Source: Camelimonas lactis (GTDB taxonomy: Bacteria > Pseudomonadota > Alphaproteobacteria > Rhizobiales > Beijerinckiaceae). From it: a stretch of 64,000 nt of DNA. Under the pieces are notes generated by a model that was given only the letters and a program-made list of their open reading frames with translations, had not been told where the DNA came from and did not search any database. The translations under genes were made by a program, and so were the position numbers. The stretch spans positions 283,807 to 347,806 of the forward strand of contig NZ_SLWL01000002.1 in NCBI RefSeq assembly GCF_004342915.1. The letters run 5' to 3'. This document shows, in pieces, positions 29,328 to 37,819 of the stretch; the stretch's first letter is position 1; the number at the start of each line of letters is the position of its first letter.

Positions 29328-29588
29328 ATGAAGAGCCTCGTTGTTATCGGATTGTTGGCGATTGGCCTGGCGGCGTGCAACCCCAACGACCGGACGGACC
29401 GCACCATTGGCGGCGCCGCCATTGGCGCGGGCGCCGGCGCCCTTGTGGGTGGCCTGGCCACGGGCCGCGCCGGCGGCGCGCTGGCGGGCGCGGCCATCGG
29501 CGGCGTTGGCGGCGCCATCGTCGGCAATGCGACGACGCCGAACTGCCGCTCCTACGTCTATCGCGGCCGCACCTACCGGGAGTGCTGA
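29328..29588 (+). CDS. Small glycine-zipper lipoprotein
   Basis: An 86-residue protein starting at ATG 29328 after an AAGGGG site. The signal peptide ends in lipobox LAAC (Cys17). The mature part is almost entirely a glycine-zipper membrane segment (IGGAAIGAGAGALVGGLATG, then a second GxxxG stretch) and ends with a short tail holding two cysteines (NCRSYVYRGRTYREC). Such 17 kDa antigen/OsmB-like lipoproteins are common envelope-stress or outer-membrane proteins. It is probably monocistronic; the antiporter operon begins 219 bases later. Confidence 0.85.
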   Translation: MKSLVVIGLLAIGLAACNPNDRTDRTIGGAAIGAGAGALVGGLATGRAGGALAGAAIGGVGGAIVGNATTPNCRSYVYRGRTYREC

Positions 29589-29807
29589 CGCAACCCTCTG
29601 GACGGGCCGCGCGCGACGCATATCGACACTCTCCGACGGCGCGCCGCCGGGGATGATGCGACCTGCGAAGCGGCCCCTCCCGCCCCCTGGCGGACGGGCT
29701 GAGGGCGTGGGCGCGCGTCCGGGGCCGCCCGCAGGGGCGACGCCGGTAACGCATGGGGAATTCGGCGCCCCCCCCGGGACACGCCGCACAGATAAGGGAG
29801 CGACGCC

Positions 29808-30413
29808 TTGGCCGGAGACAGCGTTCCTGCACCGGACATTCCAGGACATGATGCCCTTGGAAGACAATCCGGCCTGTCCGCAAACACGGGCCCGCGCGAT
29901 GCGGCTGGCGGCGCCCGCCGGTCGCGCCTGCACGGCGCGCTCACCCTGTGGCTGGTTCTGTTCACGGTCTGGACGATCGCCAACATAAGCCTCGCCCCCG
30001 ATATCGCCATCACCGGCGCGGTGATCACCGGGGCGCTGGCATGGACGTTCTCCGCCTCCGGCGCATGGAGCGGCATCCGCTGGACGCCGCGCGGTCTGTA
30101 TCATTTCCTGGCGTATCTCGGCGTTTTCCTTGTGGAGCTGGTGAAAGCCAACCTGCAGATGCTGCGCTACGTCTATGCGCCGCGCATCGACATTCACCCG
30201 GGCGTTGTTCAGGCGCGCACGCGCCTGACCTCCCCGACCGGACGGCTGGCGCTGGCCAACACCATCGCGCTGACGCCCGGCTCCCTGGTGCTGGCGCTGG
30301 AGGGCGACCTGCTGTTCGTCCACTGGCTCGATGTGAAAACCACCGATCCCGACGCGGTGACGACAGCGATCGTCGCGCCCTTCGAGCGGCATCTGGAGAA
30401 GGTCTTTGGCTGA
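29808..30413 (+). CDS. mnhE: Mrp-type cation/proton antiporter subunit E
   Basis: First gene of a seven-gene Mrp/Mbh-type antiporter operon. The 201-residue product starts at a TTG with AGGGAG seven bases upstream, which gives a polar N-terminal extension of about 42 residues not usual in MnhE; no ATG gives a better start. The core has two close membrane helices (ALTLWLVLFTVWTIANI...) and the MnhE segments LVKANLQMLRYV and ANTIALTPGSLVLALEGD. MnhE is a small subunit of the complex that exchanges Na+ or K+ for H+. Its last codons contain the ribosome site and start of mnhF. Confidence 0.93.
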   Translation: MAGDSVPAPDIPGHDALGRQSGLSANTGPRDAAGGARRSRLHGALTLWLVLFTVWTIANISLAPDIAITGAVITGALAWTFSASGAWSGIRWTPRGLYHFLAYLGVFLVELVKANLQMLRYVYAPRIDIHPGVVQARTRLTSPTGRLALANTIALTPGSLVLALEGDLLFVHWLDVKTTDPDAVTTAIVAPFERHLEKVFG

Positions 30414-30693
30414 ACCCTCCTGGGCCGCCGCGCTGGCGCATGTCATCATCCAGCTCGCCGCGGCGCTGATCTTCATGGCGCTGCTGTTCAGTGGCGTCCG
30501 GCTCGCCATTGGCCGGACGCTGGTCGACCGCATCGTCGCCATCGACATGCTGACAGTGATTTCCCTGTCGCTGATCGCGCTTTACGCGCACGTCTCGGGC
30601 CGGTTCGTCTACATCGACGTTGCGCTGGTTTACGGGCTGCTCAGTTTTCTCGCCGTGCTGGCCATCGCCCGCTTCCTGGAAAGGGGGCTTTGA
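30406..30693 (+). CDS. mnhF: Mrp-type antiporter subunit F
   Basis: A 95-residue protein with three membrane helices, the normal MnhF/PhaF size. TTG at 30406 is used, with GGAGAAGG directly upstream inside mnhE, and overlaps the mnhE stop. The conserved RTLVDRIVAIDMLTVISL and VYIDVALVYGLLSFLAVLA segments identify it. It couples to the next gene one base after its stop. Confidence 0.92.
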   Translation: MAEPSWAAALAHVIIQLAAALIFMALLFSGVRLAIGRTLVDRIVAIDMLTVISLSLIALYAHVSGRFVYIDVALVYGLLSFLAVLAIARFLERGL

Positions 30694-30694
30694 G

Positions 30695-30940
30695 ATGCTG
30701 GAGCTGCTCATCCTCGTGGTGTGCGCCGGCATCCTGCTCAGCGGCGTGCTCGCGGTCTGCCTCAACAATCTGATGGCGGCGATGGTGAGCTCCAGCCTGG
30801 CGAGCCTGTTCGCCGCCGTATCGTTCCTGCTGCTGGCCGCGCCGGACGTGGCGATGGCGGAAGCGGCCATTGGCTGCGGCCTCAGCACCTTCGTCTTCAT
30901 CTACGCCATTCGCAAAACCGGCGGCGGGGGCGCGCAATGA
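30695..30940 (+). CDS. MbhD-like (DUF4040) antiporter subunit, equivalent to part of MrpA C-terminus
   Basis: An 81-residue, three-helix membrane protein: MLELLILVVCAGILLSG..., with the AAPDVAMAEAAIGCGLSTFVFIYAI motif characteristic of the MbhD/DUF4040 domain. In classic Mrp systems this domain is the C-terminal part of MrpA; in membrane-bound hydrogenases and archaeal-type Mrp systems it is a separate protein, as here. The ATG at 30695 follows the mnhF stop by one base and its stop overlaps mnhG (ATGA). Confidence 0.88.
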   Translation: MLELLILVVCAGILLSGVLAVCLNNLMAAMVSSSLASLFAAVSFLLLAAPDVAMAEAAIGCGLSTFVFIYAIRKTGGGGAQ

Positions 30941-31311
30941 CGGATCTGGCTGGCAGCCTCATTATCCTGCTGGGCGCCATCTTCCTGTTTTCCGCGGGCC
31001 TCGGCGTCCTGCGCATGCCCGACGCCTTCACCCGCATCCAGGCGGGCACAAAGGCCACCACCCTCGGCAATATCCTTGTGCTGGCCGGGCTGGCGATCCT
31101 TCATCCGGACTGGGCCCTGAAGCTGCTGCTGGTCATCGGCTTCGTGCTGATGACCAACCCGGTTTCATCGCACGCCCTGTCCCGCGCCGCCTGGCTGATA
31201 CGGACGCCGACGGCGCCGTCCACCGGCGCGGACGCGCTGGCCGCGCACGAGGCCGGCGAACGCCTGGCGCGGGAGCCCGACCCGGACGAGGACGGAGGAC
31301 CGCCGCGATGA
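30937..31311 (+). CDS. mnhG: Mrp-type antiporter subunit G
   Basis: A 124-residue protein whose first 90 residues (LAGSLIILLGAIFLFSAGLG, RMPDAFTRIQAGTKATTLG, TNPVSSHALSRAAW) are clearly MnhG/PhaG, with three helices. The last 30 residues form an acidic cytosolic tail. The start overlaps the stop of the MbhD-like gene and its own stop overlaps the next start, both ATGA. Confidence 0.93.
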   Translation: MTDLAGSLIILLGAIFLFSAGLGVLRMPDAFTRIQAGTKATTLGNILVLAGLAILHPDWALKLLLVIGFVLMTNPVSSHALSRAAWLIRTPTAPSTGADALAAHEAGERLAREPDPDEDGGPPR

Positions 31312-31994
31312 TGAAGCGCGCCTTCGCCGCCCTTGCCGTCGTCCTGGTGGGCCTGGTTTTCCTTCACATCGTCGGCGACTACGCCGAATTGCAGGCGCTG
31401 CGGCCCCTGGCCCACTATTATGTCACCCAGGTTCCCGCCCAGCTCGGCGCGCCCAACGTCGTCACCGGCATTCTGATTTCATGGCGCGGTTTCGATACGC
31501 TCGGCGAGGTGGCTGTGCTGTTCATGGTGGCGGCGAGCATCGGCCTGCTGCTGCAGCAGGGGGACGGCCGGGAAACGGCGTCGCCGCCGCGCCGGCCCGC
31601 CAGCGAACTGGTCGCCACCGGCGCCATGGTGTTGCTGCCGCTGATCTTCACCTTCGGCGCCTATGTGATCGTCAATGGCCATCTGTCGGCTGGCGGCGGC
31701 TTCCAGGGCGGCGCCATCGTCGCCTCGGGCGTGATGCTGATGCTGGTGGCGAACCCGGCGGCGAGGCTCAATACGGCGCTGCTGGGCGCGGTCGAATCGG
31801 CGGCCGGGGTGCTCTACGTCTGCCTCGGCGTGCTCGGGCTGGCGCTGGCCGGCGGCTTTCTTGATCCGCGCTTTCTCCCGAAAGGTCAGTTCGGCGCTTT
31901 CATCAGCGCCGGGGCGATTCCGCTCATCTCCGCCCTGCTCGGCGTCAAGGTCGGCGCGGAGCTGAGCGTCATCATCGACAGGTTCCGCAGCTGA
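31308..31994 (+). CDS. mnhB: MbhE-MnhB fusion subunit of the Mrp-type antiporter
   Basis: A 228-residue protein with two parts. The N-terminal 85 residues (APNVVTGILISWRGFDTLGE, then VAVLFMVAASIGLLLQ) match the MbhE-like part of the MrpA C-terminus. From about residue 100, the MnhB domain follows (LLPLIFTFGAYVIVNGHLSA, then GGGFQGGAIVASGVML). Both lie in one reading frame with a short polar linker (GDGRETASPPRRPASE). Start ATG 31308 overlaps the mnhG stop. In classic Mrp operons these parts are the end of MnhA and a separate MnhB. Confidence 0.9.
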   Translation: MMKRAFAALAVVLVGLVFLHIVGDYAELQALRPLAHYYVTQVPAQLGAPNVVTGILISWRGFDTLGEVAVLFMVAASIGLLLQQGDGRETASPPRRPASELVATGAMVLLPLIFTFGAYVIVNGHLSAGGGFQGGAIVASGVMLMLVANPAARLNTALLGAVESAAGVLYVCLGVLGLALAGGFLDPRFLPKGQFGAFISAGAIPLISALLGVKVGAELSVIIDRFRS

Positions 31995-32005
31995 GCGAGG
32001 CGGCC

Positions 32006-32380
32006 ATGAGCATCGGCGTTCCGGTTTCCACCATCTTGATGATCACCGGCTTTGGCCTGGCGCTGACCGGGCTGTGGGGCATGCTGACCCACCGCAACAT
32101 CATGCGCATCATCATCTGCTTCGTGCTGATGGGCACGGGCTTCAACATCGTGATGGTGGCGGGCGGCTACGTCACCGGGGCCACCGCGCCGATCATCGAC
32201 AGGGCGCTGGGCGCCGCGGAGGCCGGCGCGCGCGCCATCGACCCTGTGCCCTCAGCCCTGGTGGTGACGGCGATCGTCATTGGCTTCTCCGTCACGGCGG
32301 TGATGCTGGCCTTCGCCATCCGCCTGTACGCGGCGAAGAAAACCCTGTCGATCGACGCCTTCACGGAATCAAAATGGTAG
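32006..32380 (+). CDS. mnhC: Mrp-type antiporter subunit C (NuoK-like)
   Basis: A 124-residue, three-helix homologue of complex I subunit NuoK. Start ATG 32006 follows GAGG. Conserved parts are LTGLWGMLTHRNIMRIIICF, GTGFNIVMVAGG and DPVPSALVVTAIVIGFSVTAVMLAF. An insert in the loop (AEAGARAIDP) is ordinary for MnhC. Its 3' end overlaps the start of the double antiporter gene by seven bases. Confidence 0.93.
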   Translation: MSIGVPVSTILMITGFGLALTGLWGMLTHRNIMRIIICFVLMGTGFNIVMVAGGYVTGATAPIIDRALGAAEAGARAIDPVPSALVVTAIVIGFSVTAVMLAFAIRLYAAKKTLSIDAFTESKW

Positions 32381-35300
32381 CCGCCGCGTTCCATCCGCTT
32401 GGCATTTTCCTGTTCGGGCTGGGCGGTGGCTTCGCGCTGCCGCTATTGTACCGGCTCGGCAAGGGATGGCTGGCTGGCGGCTTTTTCCTGGCGCTCGGCG
32501 GCATCGCGCTGGCCAGCGGCGCCGGGCTTCTGCGCCTGCTGGCGGGCGAACCGGCCATCGAGGTGCTGACGGCGGGCGCCATGCCGCCGGTCTCCATCAA
32601 CCTGCGCCTCGGGTTGTGGGAGGCGTTCTTCGCCGTCAGCGTCAATGTCACGGCCCTGCTGGGAGCCTGGCGCCTGTGGGACCGTTTGCGCGGCTCCTAC
32701 GGGGCGCTGCTGCTCTACCTCATCCTGGTGATGGGGATCGACGGCATGATCATGACCCGGGACCTGTTCAACCTGTTCGTGTTCCTGGAGATCGTGTCCA
32801 TCGCCACCTACGGCCTGCTTGGTCTGTCGCAGGCGCCGGCGGCCCTGGCCGCCGCCTTCAAGTACATCATGGCGACGGTGGTGGCCTCCAGCCTGTTTCT
32901 CGTCGGCTCGGTGCTGCTGTACCATGTGGCCGGCACGCTCAATATCGACGAGCTGATCGCCGGCGCCGGGGCCCTGAGCCGTCCCATGGGCGTCGCCGCC
33001 CTGCTGATGCTGCTGGCGGGCCTGCTGGTTGAGCTGAAGCCCTTCCCCGCCAACGGCTGGGGACTGGACGTTTATGAAACGGCGCCTGGCGGGATCGCCG
33101 CCATGGTTTCGGTCGGCGTCTCCGCCGGGGTGTTTTTCGCGCTGTTCAAACTGGCGCCGCTGTTCGGGGCGCAACTCGGTATCATCGCCTTTTCCGGGGC
33201 CGCCACCTTCCTGTTCTCCAACCTTATTGGCCTGTCGCAAACCCGGACGCAGCGCCTGCTCGGCTATTCCTCCATCGGCCAGATGGGCCTGCTGACCCTG
33301 GCCCTAGGCGCGCTGGCGCAAATCGACGCCGCTGACGCGGCGCCGCTGGTGATCGGCGGACTGTTTGTCAATCACCTGCTGGCCAAGGCCGGCCTGTTCT
33401 GGCTGGCGGAAACGCTCGGCATGGAGAAGACCGACAGCCGCGCCGGCCTGCGCAACCACCCGCTGGCGCTGGCCCTGCTTGGCCTGCTGATCGTCGCCAT
33501 CGCCGGCCTGCCGCCGTTCCCCGGCTTCTGGGCCAAGTGGGAGCTGGTGATGCGGCTCACCGCCGCCGGCGCGCATCACTGGACCATGGTCATCCTTCTC
33601 GGCTCCCTGCTGGAAGCCGCCTACATGTTCCGCTGGTTCGGCCTGACCCTGCGGCGCAATACCAGCGCCCGCGCCGGCCATGTCAGCAACCCGCCAGCGA
33701 TCAACGCCAGCCAGCTGGCGCCGCCGCTGGCGGCTGGCCTGCTTTTGCTGGCGGCCGGGGGCATGGCCGCCAGCATGGCTGGCGTGGCGACGTGGCTGTT
33801 CGTCCCGCTGGTTGCCGGCGCCGCCCTGCTGGCGATTGACGGCGTCCTGCCTGGCCGGGTGAAGGCCGTCGCCATGCTGCTGGTTATCCTGGCCGCCGGT
33901 TCATGGCTTGCCTGGCCCATTACCGGCATCGCCGCCCTGTTCGCCAGCCTGCTGCTCGCTGGCGGCCTCGTCATCGCCGCCGCCAGCCTGTATCGCGCCG
34001 ACGCGCGCCCCGGCTTTTACCCGCTGATGACCACACTGCTGCTGGCCATCATGACGCTGTTGCGGGCGCGGGACAGCCTGAGCTTCTTTTTCTCCTGGGA
34101 GCTTGTCACCCTCGCCAGCTATTTCCTGATCGCCCGCAGTTCCCGCGCCAGCCGCTATCTGCTGAGCTTCCTGCTGTTCTCGCTGGCGGCGGCGTATTTC
34201 CTGATGGCCGGGTTCGCCGCCGTCGCGGCGAACGCCGGCAGCGCGGAGCTCGCCGCCCTGCGCCTGCCCGGCGGCGGCATGGAGGTCGCCTTCATCCTGC
34301 TGGTCGCCGGTTTCCTCATCAAGGCTGGCGTCCTTGGGGCGCATGTCTGGCTGCCTGGAAGCTACGCGGAGGCGGAGGATGATACGTCAGCCATGCTCTC
34401 GGGGGTGGTCAGCAAGGTCGCCATCTACGGCCTGCTGCTGGTCACCTATCTGGCCATCCGCACCGAACTGAAGCTGGAGGCGGCGCATGTGATGGCGTGG
34501 ATCGGCCTGCTGACGATTGTCGGCGGCGCGCTGATGGCGCTGCGCCAGCAGGACTTCAAGCGCCTCCTCGCCTTTTCCAGCATGAGCCAGCTTGGCTACA
34601 TCATTATCGCCATCGCGCTGATGAGCCGCCTTGGCTGGGTGACGGCGCTTTACCTTGTCGCCAACCATCTGATGGTGAAGGGCATACTGTTCCTGGGCGT
34701 GGCCGGGATCATCGCCAGGACCGGCGCGCGCCGCTTCGCCAGCACGGGCGGCCTCGCCCGGATGATGCCCCTGACCTTTCTGATGATGTGCATCGCCGTG
34801 GTCTCCATGTCCGGCCTGCCGCCGCTGATGGGATTCGGCGGCAAATGGCTGCTGCTCGTGGCCATGATGGAACAGGGCTGGAGCCTGCTGGCGGTCGCCA
34901 GCCTGTTCGGCGCGTTCCTTGGCTTTCTCTATATGATCCGCCTGCTCCAGGGGCTATTCGCAGGCCCACGCGCCGAGGGACAGGAACAGGCGCGGGAGGC
35001 CTCCGTTTTTCTGCTGGCGCCGCAGGCGCTGCTGGCGGCGGGCATTATCGTGCTGTCGCTGTTTCCGAAGCTGCTGTTCGAGCCGGTGTCAGCCGCCATT
35101 GATCCGCAATTCGCCGCGGGCCTGGTGTGGGAGGGCATGTCGCTGGAGAAAATCTACGCCGCCTGGAACCCGACGCCGGCGCTGCTGGCGGCGCTCGGCG
35201 CTTCCGCCCTGCTGTTCGCCGTCTTCTGGATCATCTGGCGACGCAAGGCGCGGACCGGCGGCCTCGCCCGCTTTTACGCCTATTACCGCATGGTGATCGG

Positions 35301-35481
35301 CCGCTCGCTGCCGCCGGTCGCCATCCTGTTCTGGGATGGGGTCGCCGCCGTCGCGACGGCCGCCGCCAAACTCGCCCGCCGGCCCTACACCGGCAACGGC
35401 CAAACCTATGTGGCTTACGTGATTTATTATTTTCTCGCCGTCTATATCGCCGGCGCCGGACTGGGCGGCCTGACCCCATGA
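32374..35481 (+). CDS. Fused double MnhD/NuoL-like proton-translocating antiporter subunit
   Basis: A 1035-residue membrane protein made of two complete NuoL/M/N-type antiporter modules in tandem. Module 1 (about 1-480) has the key glutamate in NLFVFLEIVSIATYG (about 140), the lysine in LVELKPFPANGW (about 217) and LLGYSSIGQMG (about 294). Module 2 (about 510-960) has FFFSWELVTLASY (about 570), FLIKAGVLGAHVWLP (about 647), LLAFSSMSQLGY (about 730) and LPPLMGFGGKW (about 817). A C-terminal tail with two more helices follows. The frame is open 100 codons upstream inside mnhC, but the ATG at 32374 is the sensible start. Single-module MnhA and MnhD genes are absent, so this protein probably supplies both. 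Its stop overlaps the ureF start. Confidence 0.93.
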   Translation: MVAAAFHPLGIFLFGLGGGFALPLLYRLGKGWLAGGFFLALGGIALASGAGLLRLLAGEPAIEVLTAGAMPPVSINLRLGLWEAFFAVSVNVTALLGAWRLWDRLRGSYGALLLYLILVMGIDGMIMTRDLFNLFVFLEIVSIATYGLLGLSQAPAALAAAFKYIMATVVASSLFLVGSVLLYHVAGTLNIDELIAGAGALSRPMGVAALLMLLAGLLVELKPFPANGWGLDVYETAPGGIAAMVSVGVSAGVFFALFKLAPLFGAQLGIIAFSGAATFLFSNLIGLSQTRTQRLLGYSSIGQMGLLTLALGALAQIDAADAAPLVIGGLFVNHLLAKAGLFWLAETLGMEKTDSRAGLRNHPLALALLGLLIVAIAGLPPFPGFWAKWELVMRLTAAGAHHWTMVILLGSLLEAAYMFRWFGLTLRRNTSARAGHVSNPPAINASQLAPPLAAGLLLLAAGGMAASMAGVATWLFVPLVAGAALLAIDGVLPGRVKAVAMLLVILAAGSWLAWPITGIAALFASLLLAGGLVIAAASLYRADARPGFYPLMTTLLLAIMTLLRARDSLSFFFSWELVTLASYFLIARSSRASRYLLSFLLFSLAAAYFLMAGFAAVAANAGSAELAALRLPGGGMEVAFILLVAGFLIKAGVLGAHVWLPGSYAEAEDDTSAMLSGVVSKVAIYGLLLVTYLAIRTELKLEAAHVMAWIGLLTIVGGALMALRQQDFKRLLAFSSMSQLGYIIIAIALMSRLGWVTALYLVANHLMVKGILFLGVAGIIARTGARRFASTGGLARMMPLTFLMMCIAVVSMSGLPPLMGFGGKWLLLVAMMEQGWSLLAVASLFGAFLGFLYMIRLLQGLFAGPRAEGQEQAREASVFLLAPQALLAAGIIVLSLFPKLLFEPVSAAIDPQFAAGLVWEGMSLEKIYAAWNPTPALLAALGASALLFAVFWIIWRRKARTGGLARFYAYYRMVIGRSLPPVAILFWDGVAAVATAAAKLARRPYTGNGQTYVAYVIYYFLAVYIAGAGLGGLTP

Positions 35482-36212
35482 ACGGCCCCATGGCGCCTCC
35501 CCTGCCGCTGCATCTGCTCAGGCTGGTCAGCCAGAGCCTTCCCGTCGGCGCGTTTTCTTACTCGCGCGGGCTGGAAGCAGCGGTGCACGCCGGCTGGGTC
35601 CACGACGAAACAACAACGCGCGACTGGATATTCGGGACGCTGGAGCACAGCTACGCCGTGTTCGACGGCGCCCTGTTCCTGCGCATGATGGCGGCTCTGG
35701 AGCGCAGCGACCGCGCCGGCTTCGCGGCTCTGGACGCCTGGCTGGCGGCGGGCCGGGAAAGCCGGGAGTTGCAGCAGGAGGACCGGCGCATGGGCGAGGC
35801 GATGCTGCGCCTGCTCGCCGACCTTGAGGTTCCGCTGGCCAGGGAACTGGCGAGGGAGTATGTCGCCGCGCGGCCAGGGCAGCCCCCCTGCCCTGGCGGC
35901 TCCCCGCGTGGCGGCCTCTCGTGGACAGCCGCCTTCGCCATCGCCGCCTGGCATTGGCGAATTCCGGCGACGCAGGCGCTCTCCGGCCTGATCTGGAGCG
36001 CGGCGGAAGCCCAGGTCGCAGCGGCGATCCGCCTGGTTCCGCTCGGCCATACCGCCGGTCAGCGCATCCTGATCGCCGCTCCGGAGATGATTACCCGCGC
36101 GGTTGCTCGGGCCGGGGATGCGGGCGATGACGAAATCGGCAATGTCTCGGTGGCGCTGGCCATGGCGAGCGCCTGGCACGAAAACCAGTACAGCCGCCTG
36201 TTCCGCTCCTGA
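35478..36212 (+). CDS. ureF: Urease accessory protein UreF
   Basis: UreF joins UreD and UreG in the complex that delivers nickel to apo-urease and gates GTP hydrolysis. The 244-residue helical protein has the family segments SQSLPVGAFSYSRGLE, LQQEDRRMGEAML, and the C-terminal IPLGH-type element (here VPLGHTAGQRIL) and IGNVSVALAMASAWHENQYSRLFRS. The ATG at 35478 overlaps the antiporter stop as ATGA, so it is translated as the last gene of the antiporter operon, apart from ureE and ureG. A GC hairpin follows. Confidence 0.96.
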   Translation: MNGPMAPPLPLHLLRLVSQSLPVGAFSYSRGLEAAVHAGWVHDETTTRDWIFGTLEHSYAVFDGALFLRMMAALERSDRAGFAALDAWLAAGRESRELQQEDRRMGEAMLRLLADLEVPLARELAREYVAARPGQPPCPGGSPRGGLSWTAAFAIAAWHWRIPATQALSGLIWSAAEAQVAAAIRLVPLGHTAGQRILIAAPEMITRAVARAGDAGDDEIGNVSVALAMASAWHENQYSRLFRS

Positions 36213-36220
36213 AAGCCTTG

Positions 36221-36244
36221 CGGCCCCCGGGTTTCCGGGGGCCG
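36221..36244. terminator. GC-rich hairpin between ureF and the permease gene
   Basis: A perfect 10-bp stem (CGGCCCCCGG / CCGGGGGCCG) with loop GTTT lies between convergent genes. There is no T run, so its role as terminator is inferred from position. Confidence 0.55.
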
Positions 36245-36272
36245 GACTGGACGCCGCAACGGCGGGACAGCC

Positions 36273-37718
36273 TCAGAAGGAACCAAACAGCGAGCCGAGG
36301 ACCAGCACGGCGGCGAGCGAGATGACGACGCCGGCGATCACGGTCATGGCCATGTCGCCGTAGCTTTCCTTGTGGGTCAGCTTGCTGATCTGCAGGAGCA
36401 TCAGCACCGTGCCGTTATGGGGCAGCGCATCCAGCGTTCCAGCGCTGATCACCGTGACGCGGTGCATCAGCGCCGGGTCGACGCCATAGGTCGCGGCGAG
36501 GTTCAGGAAATGGTCGCCAAGCGCCGACAGGGCGATCGCCGAGCCGCCAGAGGCCGTGCCGGTCAGGGCGGCCAGCGTGTTCATCGCCACCGTCAGCGAA
36601 ATCAGCGGCCCTCCTGGAAGGCCGATGACGGCGTCGCGAACAACGGTGAACGCCGGCAGCGCCGACACCACCGCGCCGAAGCCGACAAGGCTGGCGATTG
36701 TCATCATGGGCAGCGCCGCCGAGTTGGCGCCAGCGTCGATGGACTCGCGAATTTTCGGCATACGCCGGAAATTGACGGCAATGACCGTCAGGTTCGCCGC
36801 GGCGAGCGCCAGCATCACCGACCAGACGCCGCCAATCGCCCGGAACGTGGTGGAGCCCCAGGCCGGCTCGGCCAGAAAGGCAAAATCGAGCCGCGGAAGC
36901 ACCACGAGGGCCATCAGGAAATTGACGACGATAACGACAGCCAGCGGCAGGGCCGCCAGGGCCGCCGGCGGATAGTCTTCCGCCTTGTGACCATGTTCCA
37001 GTTCGGCGATGTCGAAGTCACCGACCGCCGTGGCCTGCTCGCGCAGCTTCTCGTCAATCGGCGCCGGCAGGACGACGGCGGTTCCAAAACCCTCGCCGGC
37101 GCGCCGGGCGGCGGCCTCGGCGCGGGCGAGCCACCACAGGCCAAACGCCAGGGTGATCAGCGACGCGATAATGCCGATGCCGGGGGCCGCGAAGGTGGTC
37201 GTGCCGAAATACGGCATCGGGATCGCGTTGTTGACCGAAGGCGTGCCCGGCAGCGCCGTCATGGTGAAGGTGAACGCCCCAAGGCCGATTGTCGCCGGCA
37301 TCAGCCGACGTGGAATATCGGCGGCCTCGAACATGCGTTGCGCCATGGGCACCAGCACGAAGAAGGCGACGAATACGCTCACTCCGCCGTAGGTCACAAC
37401 CGCCGAGGCCAGCACCACGGACAGGATCGTGCGCCGGGTTCCGAGGCGTTTCGTCAGATAATTGGCGATGGAGGCGATGGAGCCGCTGTCATCCATCAGC
37501 TTGCCGAACAGTCCGCCCAGCAAAAAGATCGGGAACCATTGCGCCACGAACCCCGCGGCGCCCGGCATGAAGGTCTGCGTCCAGTGCGCGAGGACGGGCT
37601 GCCCGGCGATCAACGCCGCCAACAGCGCGGCGATCGGCGCGACCAGCAGAACGCTCCAGCCGCGGTAGGCGAGCCACATCAGCAGCGCCAGCGAAACAAG
37701 AATCCCGATCAACCCCAT
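36273..37718 (-). CDS. GntP-like family permease
   Basis: A 481-residue inner-membrane transporter with about twelve helices, starting MGLIGILVSLALLMWLAYRG; the frame is open to 37784 and a GTG at 37739 is an alternative. The arrangement (LLGGLFGKLMDDSGSIASIA, SVFVAFFVLVPMAQRMFEA, GASGGSAIALSAL-type element in GTASGGSAIALSALGD, GTLDALPHNGTVL) is that of the GntP/ion-transporter superfamily, whose members carry gluconate, hydroxybutyrate and other small organic acids. The substrate here cannot be told. It is the last gene after ureDABC and the urea transporter, 101 bases downstream of the latter. Confidence 0.88.
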   Translation of the reverse strand: MGLIGILVSLALLMWLAYRGWSVLLVAPIAALLAALIAGQPVLAHWTQTFMPGAAGFVAQWFPIFLLGGLFGKLMDDSGSIASIANYLTKRLGTRRTILSVVLASAVVTYGGVSVFVAFFVLVPMAQRMFEAADIPRRLMPATIGLGAFTFTMTALPGTPSVNNAIPMPYFGTTTFAAPGIGIIASLITLAFGLWWLARAEAAARRAGEGFGTAVVLPAPIDEKLREQATAVGDFDIAELEHGHKAEDYPPAALAALPLAVVIVVNFLMALVVLPRLDFAFLAEPAWGSTTFRAIGGVWSVMLALAAANLTVIAVNFRRMPKIRESIDAGANSAALPMMTIASLVGFGAVVSALPAFTVVRDAVIGLPGGPLISLTVAMNTLAALTGTASGGSAIALSALGDHFLNLAATYGVDPALMHRVTVISAGTLDALPHNGTVLMLLQISKLTHKESYGDMAMTVIAGVVISLAAVLVLGSLFGSF

Positions 37719-37819
37719 GCCGGCATACTCCGTACTCACCTGTGTCGGCGCCGTGGTCCGGCGCGCGTTAACCGTGCGGTCCACAGGACCGGCGCGCCCA
37801 GGGCGCCGGTCCCTTTACC

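Noticed and set aside
32074..32373. Upstream extension of the double antiporter frame across mnhC
   Set aside because: The added 100 residues are H/R-rich shadow sequence of mnhC; the ATG at 32374 begins a membrane helix as expected.
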